From: Staphylococcus simiae
GTDB taxonomy: Bacteria > Bacillota > Bacilli > Staphylococcales > Staphylococcaceae
NCBI RefSeq assembly: GCF_017357005.1
Contig: NZ_CP071589.1
Span: 2,356,001-2,420,000, forward strand
Direction: 5' to 3'
Length of the DNA stretch: 64,000 bases
The notes beneath the pieces are model-generated. The model was not told the origin of the DNA, did no database searches, and saw only the letters and a program-made list of their open reading frames with translations. The position numbers were made by a program, and so were the translations under genes. Position 1 is the first letter of the stretch; each line of letters begins with the position of its first letter. Below are positions 9,401 through 18,110 of the stretch, piece after piece.

Positions 9401-10219
9401 CTACTCAATCGTCTTCTTCCAACTATCATCACTTAACATTTCACCTGGCCATGTATAAGCCATGACACCACCATCAATTCTAATCGTTTCACCTGTGATA
9501 AATGAACTATCATCTGACGCTAAAAATGTAACGAGTTTGGCTACTTCTTCCGGTCTACCTAAACGACCAAGTGGTGTCATCCATTTTTGATTTTCTCTAA
9601 ATATTCGACCTGCTTCGTCCTCAGCGGTACCTGTCAATTCATCTACTAATGGTGTTTCAATTGTTCCAGGTGCAATCGCATTCGCACGTATTCCATCTCT
9701 ACCATATTCAATGGCAATAGATTTTGTGAAGTTAATGACTGCTCCTTTAGCTGCATTATAACCAGAGCGATTTAAATCTGCTGCTTGTCCTGAAAATGAA
9801 GCAGTATTAACAATAGCACCACCTTGTGTCATCATTAATGGCAATAATAATTTTGTCATTAAAAATGTTCCACGCATATCTACATTCATGATTTTGTCAT
9901 ATACATCAATGGGATATTCATGAATTCTACCTGCAGCATTATCAACACCTGCATTATTAAATAACACATCGATGTGACCATAACGACGCTCAACTTCATT
10001 AGCAAAGCTTTCAACTTGTTGATCATCTGAAACATCCACATTATACGCTGTTGCTTGTCCACCTTGTTCTCTAATGTCTGCAACTGTTTGTGATAATTGA
10101 TCTGAAATATCTACAGCTAATACATGCGCACCATCAAGCGCTAACTGCATAGCAGATGCTCGTCCAATGCCAGTACTTGCACCAGTTACAATTGCAATCT
10201 TATTTTCTAAACGTTTCAC
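9401..10219 (-). CDS. Short-chain dehydrogenase/reductase, glucose-1-dehydrogenase type
   Basis: 272 residues with the classical SDR signatures: TGASTGIG cofactor loop near the N-terminus, NNAGVDN, catalytic S...YNAAKGA (YxxxK), and the C-terminal SSFITGETIRIDGGVMAYT typical of this branch. The cofactor loop followed by VDISD suggests NAD(H) preference. The frame opens at a TTG five codons earlier; GTG at 10219 has GGAG at 9 bases. It is monocistronic, and the substrate is unknown. Confidence 0.8.
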   Translation of the reverse strand: MKRLENKIAIVTGASTGIGRASAMQLALDGAHVLAVDISDQLSQTVADIREQGGQATAYNVDVSDDQQVESFANEVERRYGHIDVLFNNAGVDNAAGRIHEYPIDVYDKIMNVDMRGTFLMTKLLLPLMMTQGGAIVNTASFSGQAADLNRSGYNAAKGAVINFTKSIAIEYGRDGIRANAIAPGTIETPLVDELTGTAEDEAGRIFRENQKWMTPLGRLGRPEEVAKLVTFLASDDSSFITGETIRIDGGVMAYTWPGEMLSDDSWKKTIE

Positions 10220-10356
10220 ACAACAACACTCCAATTTATTACTTATTTTAATACTTACTTGTCATGTTCCACTGTATTGATGTTCTTAAACGTCCTTGCT
10301 TAAAGTAACCCAATAATCCAAGCGACATATGGCTCACTTAAGCATCAATAATTTAA

Positions 10357-10400
10357 AAGGCACGACCCCATTGTCAATTTATGACAGTGAGTCGTGCCTT
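10357..10400. terminator. Strong hairpin terminator
   Basis: AAGGCACGAC pairs with GTCGTGCCTT, with an inner GTCA/TGAC stem. Downstream of the AhpD-like gene on the minus strand. Confidence 0.75.
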
Positions 10401-10437
10401 ATTCAACTTCTCTATTTTATCTACTAATAGTAGTTAG

Positions 10438-10472
10438 GGAGCGAGCGGAACGGAAATTTATTTCGTAGCTCC
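10438..10472. repeat. Fragment of intergenic repeat family A
   Basis: GGAGC...AAATTTATTTCGTAGCTCC matches only the 3' arm of the family A left hairpin. Confidence 0.5.
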
Positions 10473-10489
10473 AAAGTCATAGTCACATC

Positions 10490-10915
10490 TTAATAGAATT
10501 GTTCACCAATAATATTAAGTCTATTCCAACTACTGATTTGATTAATAATAAATACGAGTTCAATGATCTCTTTTTCACTATAAAATTCTTTTAATGATTC
10601 AAGAATATCAAACTTTTTAAATTCTTTTACAGTATTTAGCTTTTCAGCAAATTCTAAAGTGATACGTTCTTTATCTGTAAATAAATCTAAATGATTATAA
10701 CTACGTACTTCATCTATTTTCATTTGAGTCACGCCAAGTTCTTTTAACTCTTTTTTATGCAAATTAATGCAATAGTTACAGCCATTAATTTTTGAAATTA
10801 GCAATTTAATTAATGCTGCTAATTCATCACTAACTGTACATTGGTGAATATGTTCTTCACCTTGGTTCATGATTGACATGATTTCTGTATTACCTTCTGT
10901 ATAATGATATGTCAT
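10490..10915 (-). CDS. Carboxymuconolactone decarboxylase/AhpD-like protein
   Basis: 141 residues with the AhpD-type redox motif NGCNYCINLH (CxxC followed by His three residues on), which in this family supports peroxidase or alkylhydroperoxide-reducing activity. The C-terminal part has the family pattern ERITLEFAEKL. AAGGAG is spaced 8 bases from the ATG at 10915, so a GTG three codons upstream is not used. No operon partner is visible. Confidence 0.8.
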   Translation of the reverse strand: MTYHYTEGNTEIMSIMNQGEEHIHQCTVSDELAALIKLLISKINGCNYCINLHKKELKELGVTQMKIDEVRSYNHLDLFTDKERITLEFAEKLNTVKEFKKFDILESLKEFYSEKEIIELVFIINQISSWNRLNIIGEQFY

Positions 10916-11192
10916 TTTAATCACTCCTTGTTTCTTTCTACAAGCCTAAAACATCGTAATAGTTACTATAAATCTATGAACGTGTTTATTAATTAATAAA
11001 ACTGTAAAAACTTTTTTAAAAAGTAATTATTACGATGACTAACTCTACCCCTTTTTCTATCATTTTAGTCACTTTTTTATAAAATTTATTTAAAAAACGA
11101 ACTTGGCATGTAAGCGGTATACAACTTATATTATAAGGGATTATCGACGATGAAGATAACTGACTACTATAGCTGGCTTGTATGTCAGTGAT

Positions 11193-11879
11193 TTATTTGT
11201 TTAATAATTGTTCTACTGCTTCAGCTACTTGTTTAGGTGATTGTGGATTTTGTCCGGTAACTAGTCTGTTATCTACTTTGACGTATGGTCTAAATGGCAC
11301 CAGTGCCTTACTATAACGTGCATGATGGTTTTTTAATTCGCTTTCCAATTTAAACGGCACAATATTGTTACGATTGGCTAATACTTCTTCAGTATTTGAA
11401 AATCCAGTTACATGTTTACCATCAATAAAATATTTACCACTATCCATTGTGACATTTAATAATGCTGATACCCCGTGACAAACAGCTGATACAATGCCAC
11501 CGTGTTTATAAATGGTTTTAATTGCATGTTGAATCGCGATATTTTCTGGGAAATCAAACATCACACCGTGACCACCAGTAAAGTATATAACATCATATTG
11601 TTCAGGCACTGCTTCACTTAATGGTCTAGAATGAGCTAGCATCTTCATAAACTGCTCATCTTGATAATATTGTTTAGTCACTTTATCTAACATCAAGCGA
11701 CCTAAGCTTACTGGATCAATAGGTGTATGACCACCTTGAATACTAAAGACATCAATATGATGATCACTATTGTTAAAATGATCATAAAAATGTACTAATT
11801 CACCTAACCATAAACCTGTTGGCTTAGTTGTACCTTCAAAATGGTCATAACTTGTATTAACAATCATTATTTTTGCCAT
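11193..11879 (-). CDS. DJ-1/PfpI-family (class I glutamine amidotransferase-like) protein
   Basis: 228 residues. The nucleophile-elbow cysteine is in VSAVCHGVSALL, preceded by the glycine-rich YFTGGHGVMFDF, as in Hsp31/HchA-type DJ-1 proteins with glyoxalase or deglycase activity. It follows the NAD-epimerase gene by 24 bp on the same strand, so the two are likely co-transcribed. The second of two nearby ATGs fits the AAGGAG spacing best. Confidence 0.8.
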   Translation of the reverse strand: MAKIMIVNTSYDHFEGTTKPTGLWLGELVHFYDHFNNSDHHIDVFSIQGGHTPIDPVSLGRLMLDKVTKQYYQDEQFMKMLAHSRPLSEAVPEQYDVIYFTGGHGVMFDFPENIAIQHAIKTIYKHGGIVSAVCHGVSALLNVTMDSGKYFIDGKHVTGFSNTEEVLANRNNIVPFKLESELKNHHARYSKALVPFRPYVKVDNRLVTGQNPQSPKQVAEAVEQLLNK

Positions 11880-11903
11880 TGTCATTGCTCCTTGTAATCA
11901 ATT

Positions 11904-12821
11904 TTAATCATTCAACACTTTACTTATACCCTCTTCAAACGTTGTCACTTTAAAATCAGGGAATCTTTGTTTAAATTTATTAGATTTAAATATATTGTCA
12001 TATCGATATCTTGGTAATAATTCCATCAGTTCTTTAACTGGGTGACTAAATCGGCTAGCTATTTTAAAGACCCACATAGGTAGCACCGTATAGTTAATTG
12101 TTTTTCCTAAACTATTTTCCGCTATCGTAATGATTGTTTCATACGTCACACTTCTATCTGTAGGTAAATGCCACGTCTGACCATAGGCGTCTGGGGTATT
12201 CGCTAATAAGACAATTGCTCTACTAGCATCTGGTGTCCATATCAATGTACGTAAGACCTTATCACTGACAGGAATGAAAGCACGTTTGCCTGCTTTAATA
12301 CGATTAAAAACTAATGAATTCGTAAAACTTTGTGTCTTATCTGGACCGTAAAATTCAGGTGCACGAGCAATTAATGCTTCTATTTTGTGTTTTGCCATTG
12401 CTTCTTTAACCATGTCTGCCATTTGCGCCCGTACAACAGACTTACGTCCAACTGGATGGAATCGGCTATGTTCTACCTGAGCGTCAGCATTTTTATCATA
12501 CATATATGTATTATCAAAAAATGCTAATTTACTATTCGTAGCTTCACAAGCCTTAATCACATTGTCTAACATGATTGGAAAGCGTGCCTCCCACATGGCT
12601 GAATCAGCTGGCATACCTACTGCAAAATAAACGATGTCACTACCAGTGATTGCTCGTAGTGTATCATCGTAGCTCATCAAATCAGCAGCTACTAATTCAT
12701 CTGTATCATGAATTTTCTTCGGCTTTCTACCAACTAAACGAATATCCTTTGTATAATGACGATAAATCTCATCAGCAATTTCATGACCTATTTGTCCATT
12801 ACTTCCTAATACAGTTTGCAT
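11904..12821 (-). CDS. NAD-dependent epimerase/dehydratase family protein
   Basis: 305 residues. An extended-SDR nucleotide-binding start (TVLGSNGQIGHEIAD) and the VYFAVGMP strand are visible. The YxxxK pair is not obvious, so a reductase or atypical activity is possible. TAAGGAGG precedes the ATG at good spacing. Probably co-transcribed with the downstream DJ-1-like gene, which would link it to detoxification of reactive carbonyls; that link is inference. Confidence 0.75.
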   Translation of the reverse strand: MQTVLGSNGQIGHEIADEIYRHYTKDIRLVGRKPKKIHDTDELVAADLMSYDDTLRAITGSDIVYFAVGMPADSAMWEARFPIMLDNVIKACEATNSKLAFFDNTYMYDKNADAQVEHSRFHPVGRKSVVRAQMADMVKEAMAKHKIEALIARAPEFYGPDKTQSFTNSLVFNRIKAGKRAFIPVSDKVLRTLIWTPDASRAIVLLANTPDAYGQTWHLPTDRSVTYETIITIAENSLGKTINYTVLPMWVFKIASRFSHPVKELMELLPRYRYDNIFKSNKFKQRFPDFKVTTFEEGISKVLND

Positions 12822-12975
12822 TATATGTTCCTCCTTATATTGATATATGACTTCAAAGCGAACTTATGATTAAAAGATAATGATTTATAAAACAAATCGC
12901 TCAGTCAACCATAATTATTAATTGAAATATTATTGATAGTGTACTTAAAATGACAATCTATTGTTGGTAAAAAGT

Positions 12976-12999
12976 GAACCAACACGCTGATGTTGATTC
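12976..12999 (-). terminator. Terminator of the alpha/beta hydrolase gene
   Basis: On the minus strand, a GAATCAACA / TGTTGGTTC stem followed by ACTTTTT. Confidence 0.65.
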
Positions 13000-13015
13000 A
13001 TTTTTAGTACCATTT

Positions 13016-13966
13016 TCAGTTTCTTTTTTTATTAATCCAATCTACAGATACATCCATGGCTGCTCTCGTAGCATTCGTTTGATCTAAAGCATTGACCATA
13101 ACAAAATCATGAATAGTACCTTGGAAACGTACTTGAGTAACATCCACACCAGCTTGTCTTAGTTTGTTAGCATACGCTTCACCTTCGTCACGAAGTACAT
13201 CAGCTTGTGCATTCAAAATCATTGCACTTGGTAGGTCTTTTAAGTCATCAATTGATGCACGCAATGGTGATGCTGTAATTTCAGCTCTTTCATTGTCATC
13301 TGTTGTATATTGATCCCAGAACCATTGCATACCTTCTTTAGTTAAATAGTAATTTTCTTCAAAATCATTGTAAGATTCTGTATCAAAGTTAGCATCTGTC
13401 ACAGGATAGTATAACAACTGTTGATTAATCTTTAATCCGTTGCGTTGTTTTGACATGATTGTCATAACAGTAGACATATTACCACCTACAGAATCACCAG
13501 CAACTGTCAGTTGATTAAGATTAAAATTCTTTTCTTCAGCAACACTTGGCAATTGTTGTAGTACACTATAATTCTGTTCAATAGCTGTAGGATATTTTGC
13601 CTCTGGAGATAAGGTGTATTCTGTAAATACTACTATCGAATTTGTTCTTATAGCTAATTCCCTTACTAATTTATCATGTGTTTTCAAACTGCCAAATACC
13701 CAGCCAGCACCATGAATATAATAAATTACAGGTAGTTTATCTTGATTACCTTTTGGACGGATAAAATGTACAGTAACATCTCCCCATTCTCCAGTAGAGA
13801 AATTCTCACTTTCTATATCAACATCATATTTATCAACATCTGAAGATTGGACTTCTTCAAGTAATTGGCGACCGTCCTTAGGTTCTAGCTCATATATTCT
13901 TGGATGAGGCTTGTTCGCTTCACTAAACTCTTGTGCTTCTTGTTCTAATACAACTTTATTATGCAT
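13016..13966 (-). CDS. Alpha/beta hydrolase of the hormone-sensitive-lipase family
   Basis: 316 residues. Visible are the oxyanion motif YIHGAGWVFGS, nucleophile elbow GDSVGGN, acidic residue in NAQADVLRDEG, and catalytic His in GTIHDFVM. These esterases hydrolyse short acyl esters; the physiological substrate is unknown. AAGGGG precedes the ATG at 13966, and 17 upstream codons in the frame lack a ribosome site. Confidence 0.85.
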   Translation of the reverse strand: MHNKVVLEQEAQEFSEANKPHPRIYELEPKDGRQLLEEVQSSDVDKYDVDIESENFSTGEWGDVTVHFIRPKGNQDKLPVIYYIHGAGWVFGSLKTHDKLVRELAIRTNSIVVFTEYTLSPEAKYPTAIEQNYSVLQQLPSVAEEKNFNLNQLTVAGDSVGGNMSTVMTIMSKQRNGLKINQQLLYYPVTDANFDTESYNDFEENYYLTKEGMQWFWDQYTTDDNERAEITASPLRASIDDLKDLPSAMILNAQADVLRDEGEAYANKLRQAGVDVTQVRFQGTIHDFVMVNALDQTNATRAAMDVSVDWINKKRN

Positions 13967-14111
13967 AAAATGACCCCTTAATATTTTGTTTGTGAAAATC
14001 GATGATTTAAAATCCATTTAATAATTGAAAATGATGATGCATAATTTGTTTGTTGTGGCATGTTTGAGTATGCATTCTTGTGACCACCATTAATTTTGAC
14101 ATAGAACTACC

Positions 14112-14807
14112 TTACACTGGTCTTACTGTTATTTCATTAACATTAACATGTTTAGGTTGAGTTAAGGCATAAAGTACTGCTTCTGCAATATCTTGTGGTT
14201 CTAATTTCTTACGATCTGTTGGGTTGTATGCAGCAGTGATTGCTGTATCAACCATACCTGGTGAAATACTTGTTGCTTTAACGCCTGTTTTGGCTAATTC
14301 TTTTTCTAAGCCTTGCGTAATCGTATGAATAGCTGCTTTTGTCGCACTGTAAATCGCACTTGATTTCGTCACTTCAAACCCTGAAATAGAGGCAATATTA
14401 ATAATATGACCACTAGATTGTTCAAGCATATGAGGTAACGCCGCTTGAGTCGCATATAGCGTTCCTTTAATGTTAACGTCAATCATACTGTCCCACTGTT
14501 CAACTTGATAGTCTGTAATTTTAGAAGATAGCATTTGCCCTGCACTATTAACAACAATATCCAAGCCACCAAACGTCTCTTTAGCAATTTGAATTAATTC
14601 ATCTACACTATCTTTATTCGTAACATCTGTCGGTACAATTTTCACTTTATCTTGTGATAATTGATGAGCAACACTTTGTAATTTATCCTCATTACGTCCT
14701 GCAATAACTACTTTAACGCCTTCTTCATGAAGCATTGTCGCAATTGCTTCTCCGATACCACTACCTGCGCCTGTAATGACTGCTACTTTATCTGTTAACA
14801 TCGCCAT
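14112..14807 (-). CDS. Short-chain dehydrogenase/reductase
   Basis: 231 residues with TGAGSGIG cofactor loop, NSAGQM, and catalytic S...YSATKAA. Following AVITG the second strand ends in AGRNEDKL, where the Arg suggests NADP(H). AAAGGAG is 8 bases before the ATG. The closest well-known relatives are NADP-dependent serine/3-hydroxy acid dehydrogenases of the YdfG type, but the substrate is not certain. Confidence 0.82.
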   Translation of the reverse strand: MAMLTDKVAVITGAGSGIGEAIATMLHEEGVKVVIAGRNEDKLQSVAHQLSQDKVKIVPTDVTNKDSVDELIQIAKETFGGLDIVVNSAGQMLSSKITDYQVEQWDSMIDVNIKGTLYATQAALPHMLEQSSGHIINIASISGFEVTKSSAIYSATKAAIHTITQGLEKELAKTGVKATSISPGMVDTAITAAYNPTDRKKLEPQDIAEAVLYALTQPKHVNVNEITVRPV

Positions 14808-15171
14808 ATTTATCTTCTCCTTTATTTAAAAAGTATAAAAGTTTCTATACTTTAACTTGAACAATTAAGTTCTTTATTATGTGTTAGAGTAACATAATTA
14901 TTTTGTTGGTTATACTAAACAGACTTTGACAAGAGAGGAATCTAGCATTGTCAGATAGAAACTAGCTATTATAATGATGCTGTAAAAATGAAAAATGGTG
15001 TGATTTTAATATATGTAAGCCATTATTTCCTGTCATTTACTTTAGATAAATTAATTTTATTTTTAAAAATATTTAAAAAGTGTAACTTCATCATTGTAAA
15101 AAATGAAAGTTAGTTATAAAGTTAAATATACGTATCCTATTTGGGCATATGATAAAAGGAGGGTATCAACA
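14808..15171. other. Intergenic region without recognised gene
   Basis: AT-rich spacer between a minus-strand SDR gene and a plus-strand small gene; it must hold both promoters. I see no repeat, RNA gene or operator I can name. Confidence 0.5.
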
Positions 15172-15453
15172 TTGACTTATCACGATCGCGTTTTAGCTCT
15201 AAGAGCTGAAAGTAAACGTACAGCATTTGAATTTCGTTTCGAAGATTTGTTCACTAACGAAGAATGGTTAAATATGTCAATTGCTGACAGACAAAAAGCT
15301 GAAAAAGCATTCCGTCACGAAGTTGCTAAAATGGACGATGTAAGAATGCCATTTTCTAGCGCACATGATGCACAAGTTAAATTATATAATGTCGTTTACG
15401 CATATAATGGTATTAAACGTAACTTTAAACAAGTTGAAAATGAAGGCTTCTAA
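15172..15453 (+). CDS. Small conserved cytosolic protein of unknown function
   Basis: About 93 residues, charged and helical in character (TYHDRVLALRAESKRTAFEF then a DRQKAEKAFRHEVAKMDD helix). The open frame begins 23 codons earlier, but AAAGGAGG lies 9 bases before a TTG at 15172, which I take as the start. A clear terminator follows. I do not recognise a domain; it reads like one of the small staphylococcal conserved hypotheticals. Confidence 0.65.
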   Translation: MTYHDRVLALRAESKRTAFEFRFEDLFTNEEWLNMSIADRQKAEKAFRHEVAKMDDVRMPFSSAHDAQVKLYNVVYAYNGIKRNFKQVENEGF

Positions 15454-15503
15454 GTCATATTCAATAAATATAACTTAAGTCATCATATGCATGGACATAC
15501 TAA

Positions 15504-15530
15504 AACCCACATCCTATACCAGATGTGGGC
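15504..15530. terminator. Bidirectional terminator
   Basis: CCCACATC pairs with GATGTGGG around a short loop. T-rich tails occur on both strands, so it can end both the 93-residue gene and a minus-strand transcript coming from about 15.9 kb. Confidence 0.8.
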
Positions 15531-15539
15531 TTTATTTCG

Positions 15540-15678
15540 TTCCAGATTTGTGGGGAGTTAGGGTTTACTTAATTAAAGGGGTCTGCCCTCAATTGCTCAC
15601 CAACGAGGGCAAGTTACATCACAATAACTTTACTTCTACAATTTGTCGTGATTAGGGGTCAAATCAATGACAAATTTC
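15540..15678 (-). ncRNA. Possible structured 3' UTR or small RNA with C-rich motifs
   Basis: On the minus strand, the stretch after the 63-residue gene holds a stem TTTGTC/GACAAA with CCCC in its loop, a second stem TTGCCCTC/GAGGGCA followed by ACCCC, and a third single-stranded CTCCCC, then the terminator at 15504-15530. Exposed C-rich motifs are typical of staphylococcal sRNAs that pair with ribosome sites. It could simply be a long 3' UTR. Confidence 0.3.
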
Positions 15679-15870
15679 CTAGCTCGCAACTAGGGACTTA
15701 CGTTCCATTGCATAATGATATAAACGCTCTGCATCTATATACGGCATAGAATCAATAGTTAGATATCCTGCTTTGATATCTCCAATTAACCCTTGACTTA
15801 TACCAGTGTGAACGTAAATATCATAGCAACTTACATCTGAGAAAATTAAATCTTCAATTTCTTTTCTCAT
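15679..15870 (-). CDS. Small HTH-like conserved protein
   Basis: About 63 residues. The order RKEIEDLIFSDVSCYDIYVH, TGISQGLIGDIKAG, then YIDAERLYHYAMERK resembles a minimal helix-turn-helix in which TGISQGLIGDI would be the recognition turn. TTGGAG fits the ATG at 15870 rather than the GTG three codons upstream. Related small proteins occur widely in staphylococci, but no role is known to me. Confidence 0.6.
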   Translation of the reverse strand: MRKEIEDLIFSDVSCYDIYVHTGISQGLIGDIKAGYLTIDSMPYIDAERLYHYAMERKSLVAS

Positions 15871-16083
15871 ATCAATCACTCCAATATTTATATAATGTCT
15901 TTATATAAACTCTCTCATCTCTCTACATTTCTTATATTACATGATTTATAAAATAAATAAAGGTTTTTGTGATGTTTTTCACAAATTTATCACTATTTTT
16001 GAAATTTATAACATTAATGAATTATGTGTAAGTTTAATTCGAATCGTAATATGGTAAAATGATACTGTTCTTTAGACATTAAA

Positions 16084-16135
16084 AGCGTCCTATATGACAC
16101 AAAGTGCTTCACACACTAAGTACATATAGGACGCT
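16084..16135. terminator. Long-stem hairpin, likely terminator
   Basis: AGCGTCCTATATG pairs perfectly with CATATAGGACGCT over 13 bp. The minus-strand side is followed by TTTT. It could end the lipoprotein transcript coming from 16.9 kb. Confidence 0.55.
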
Positions 16136-16156
16136 ATTTATATTAATCAATACTAC

Positions 16157-16328
16157 GGTTCTCTCCCAATTTGGACTGATATATAATTATTTTTTTATCC
16201 TCGCTTTCCTAGGGTGCTGTCTCAGCCTGTAGTCTTCGACTAGCACTGCTCCCTCAGGAGTCTCGGCTTCAAAATAATTTATATTTTAAATTATTCACTT
16301 TTTATTTATCAGTCCTGAAAAATAGATA
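16157..16328. repeat. Mosaic intergenic repeat: family B hairpin interrupted by a 58-bp IS1272-associated unit
   Basis: The outer family B arms are TTGGACTGATATATAATTAT and TTATTTATCAGTCC. Between them lies a block (16206-16263) identical over 58 bases to one at 39854-39911 within the left part of the IS1272-like element, followed by a CGGCTTCAAAATAATTT segment shared with the copy near 54.4 kb. Confidence 0.75.
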
Positions 16329-16376
16329 ATCAATACTACTTGAATGCCAGTTATGCACACGTTCATTCAATCAAGT

Positions 16377-16538
16377 GAGTGGGACAGACATAAATTTTAT
16401 ATAAAATTTATGTTGTAATCCCAGCTCGGCAAGACTGACTAGGTTTGTACAACGTTGATTTATCAACTTTTTGAAAATCAGACAGTTAGTGCCAAATGCT
16501 TAGTTTTAAATGTAAAATACTTTTTATATCAGCCTTGT
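16377..16538. repeat. Intergenic repeat family A, copy 2 (near full length)
   Basis: GAGTGGGACAGACATAAATT arm, AATTTATGTTGTAATCCCAG arm, linker CGGCAAGACTGACTAGG, and right block CAGTTAGTGCCAAATGCTT. It lies just beyond the stop of the minus-strand lipoprotein gene. Confidence 0.8.
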
Positions 16539-16545
16539 TAAACTA

Positions 16546-16872
16546 TTATTGTTTTTCGAACTCAGTATTGGCTTTCTCAACTTTGTCACCAATTTTCACT
16601 TTATTAATAATTAACTTTTTACCATCAAGTTTGTACTTCATTTTCACTTCTTCGTCACTCGATTCTTCATCTTTAAAAGTCATGATATTCTTATTTTTAT
16701 CGACAGTACCCTTGATAGTGCCATTCATATAGTTATTTGTCATCTTTACCTTATCATCTTTTACAATTATTGTTGAATCACCTTCCTTGTCTTTATACGT
16801 ACCTTCTAGTTTATTGCCACACGCAGCTAATACAAAAAGCAAACATAAACTTAACGCTAATAATTTCTTCAT
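16546..16872 (-). CDS. Small lipoprotein with beta-rich domain
   Basis: 108 residues. Signal peptide MKKLLALSLCLLFVL and lipobox AAC (Cys18) show a membrane-anchored lipoprotein. The mature part (GTYKDKEGDSTIIVKDDKV ... TFKDEE) has the alternating pattern of small beta-sandwich lipoproteins common in staphylococci. There is no enzymatic motif; function unknown. Confidence 0.75.
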   Translation of the reverse strand: MKKLLALSLCLLFVLAACGNKLEGTYKDKEGDSTIIVKDDKVKMTNNYMNGTIKGTVDKNKNIMTFKDEESSDEEVKMKYKLDGKKLIINKVKIGDKVEKANTEFEKQ

Positions 16873-17106
16873 ATTATTACTCCCCTAACATTTATAAATT
16901 AATTTTTAGTTAGACTGAGGTTATTAAGTAGGTAGTGTTAAGAATTAATGATTAATATTAAGAAACGATACACACTACATCTTTAAACAACAAAAGCCCA
17001 CTATTAATTTCATTATAAATAAACAAGAGGTCATAAAATGTCCTCGAGGGAAATAATGTTAATTTTAAAGATTGATCAACAATCTAAGTATTATAGTTAA
17101 CAAAAA
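16873..17106. other. Intergenic region, promoter of the lipoprotein gene
   Basis: It contains a 20-codon frame (17038-17100, plus strand) behind an AAGAGG site. This has no recognisable homology, so I do not call it a gene. Nothing else is recognised. Confidence 0.4.
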
Positions 17107-17146
17107 AACATCTCAGACATGATATCAATTTCACGACCGAGATGTT
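17107..17146 (-). terminator. Terminator of the NUDIX-helicase-M23 operon
   Basis: On the minus strand, an AACATCTC / GAGATGTT stem followed by TTTTTTTG, about 70 bp after the M23 gene stop. Confidence 0.75.
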
Positions 17147-17213
17147 GATTGTTTAGAAATAATTACGAACTATCTATACTATTATTGCTATGTTCAAAAT
17201 TTGAATATACTTT

Positions 17214-18110
17214 TTATCTTTCTATATTTTGTCCTTGTATAGGATTTTCTAGATTAACAAACTTAATTTTTAATGATGCACAATCATTAAAAATGGTTGA
17301 TGCATCCATGACTTGAAAATGAATATGAGGTTCTGAAGAGTTACCAGAATTGCCACATTTTCCAAGAATAGTTGATTCATTTATTTTTTCACCTGGTGAA
17401 ACTAAAATTGACTGCTGTTTGAAGTGAGCAATTAAACTATACTCATTTTCATCATGTCTAATTATTACGTAATTCCCAAAAGGATGATCAGTATCAGTTT
17501 CACCTATTTTATTATCTTTCATAGTATTTCTTGTATCAACAACTATTCCTTTTTGAGGAGCTAATATATTTTCTCCATAAGCATAATAATCTTCGTTAGT
17601 TTCACCTTTGTTAAAGTAACTCTTATCTTTTTTTGTAATGACTAGATCAAAGGCATATCGTTGGCTTAATACATCATTATGATAATTCAATAATTTATTA
17701 TTTCCACCCCATACGATCGTCCATATTTTGTCTATAGGCATATAATAACTTAACTTAGTAGACTTATCTCTATTTTGGGGCGTAAACTGACCTAAGTATA
17801 ATCCTACTATTTTATTATCTTTATTAATTGTTAATGATATTCCTTGTGAATCATTATTACTTTTAAAGACAAAATATTTTATATCATTATTTACAAAAGA
17901 AGAAAATAATTTATGTTCTTTAGATTTATAACTGTATATCACTTTTTTAAGTTCTTTCCTACTTATAGCTTCACGAAATTCTTTCGAAAAATTTTTATAT
18001 AAATATTTATACTTGTTTTCTTCAATACACTGAACAAATATATTTTCAATATTTGTCAATATTATCTTCCCCAATGCATGATTAATTTGTAATATATCTA
18101 TAAATGTCAT
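17214..18110 (-). CDS. Cytosolic M23-like (LytM-fold) metallopeptidase-related protein
   Basis: 298 residues. The C-terminal half (about 165-285) is an M23 fold: QRYAFDLVI, YGENILAPQKGIVVDTRN, FGNYVIIRHDENEYSLIAHF, PGEKINESTILGKCGNSGNS, then HIHFQ. The first metal-binding His of the canonical HxxxD is Arg here (RYAFD), while Asp, the middle His and HxH are kept. There is no signal peptide, so it is not an ordinary cell-wall hydrolase. The N-terminal half resembles a small NTF2-like region by eye. It overlaps the helicase gene by 29 bp as the third gene of the operon. The ribosome site is weak, consistent with coupling. Confidence 0.7.
   Translation of the reverse strand: MTFIDILQINHALGKIILTNIENIFVQCIEENKYKYLYKNFSKEFREAISRKELKKVIYSYKSKEHKLFSSFVNNDIKYFVFKSNNDSQGISLTINKDNKIVGLYLGQFTPQNRDKSTKLSYYMPIDKIWTIVWGGNNKLLNYHNDVLSQRYAFDLVITKKDKSYFNKGETNEDYYAYGENILAPQKGIVVDTRNTMKDNKIGETDTDHPFGNYVIIRHDENEYSLIAHFKQQSILVSPGEKINESTILGKCGNSGNSSEPHIHFQVMDASTIFNDCASLKIKFVNLENPIQGQNIER

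Noticed and set aside
17038-17100. A 20-codon peptide with an AAGAGG site
   Set aside because: Too short, no hydrophobic or toxin-like pattern, no conserved feature, so it may be chance.
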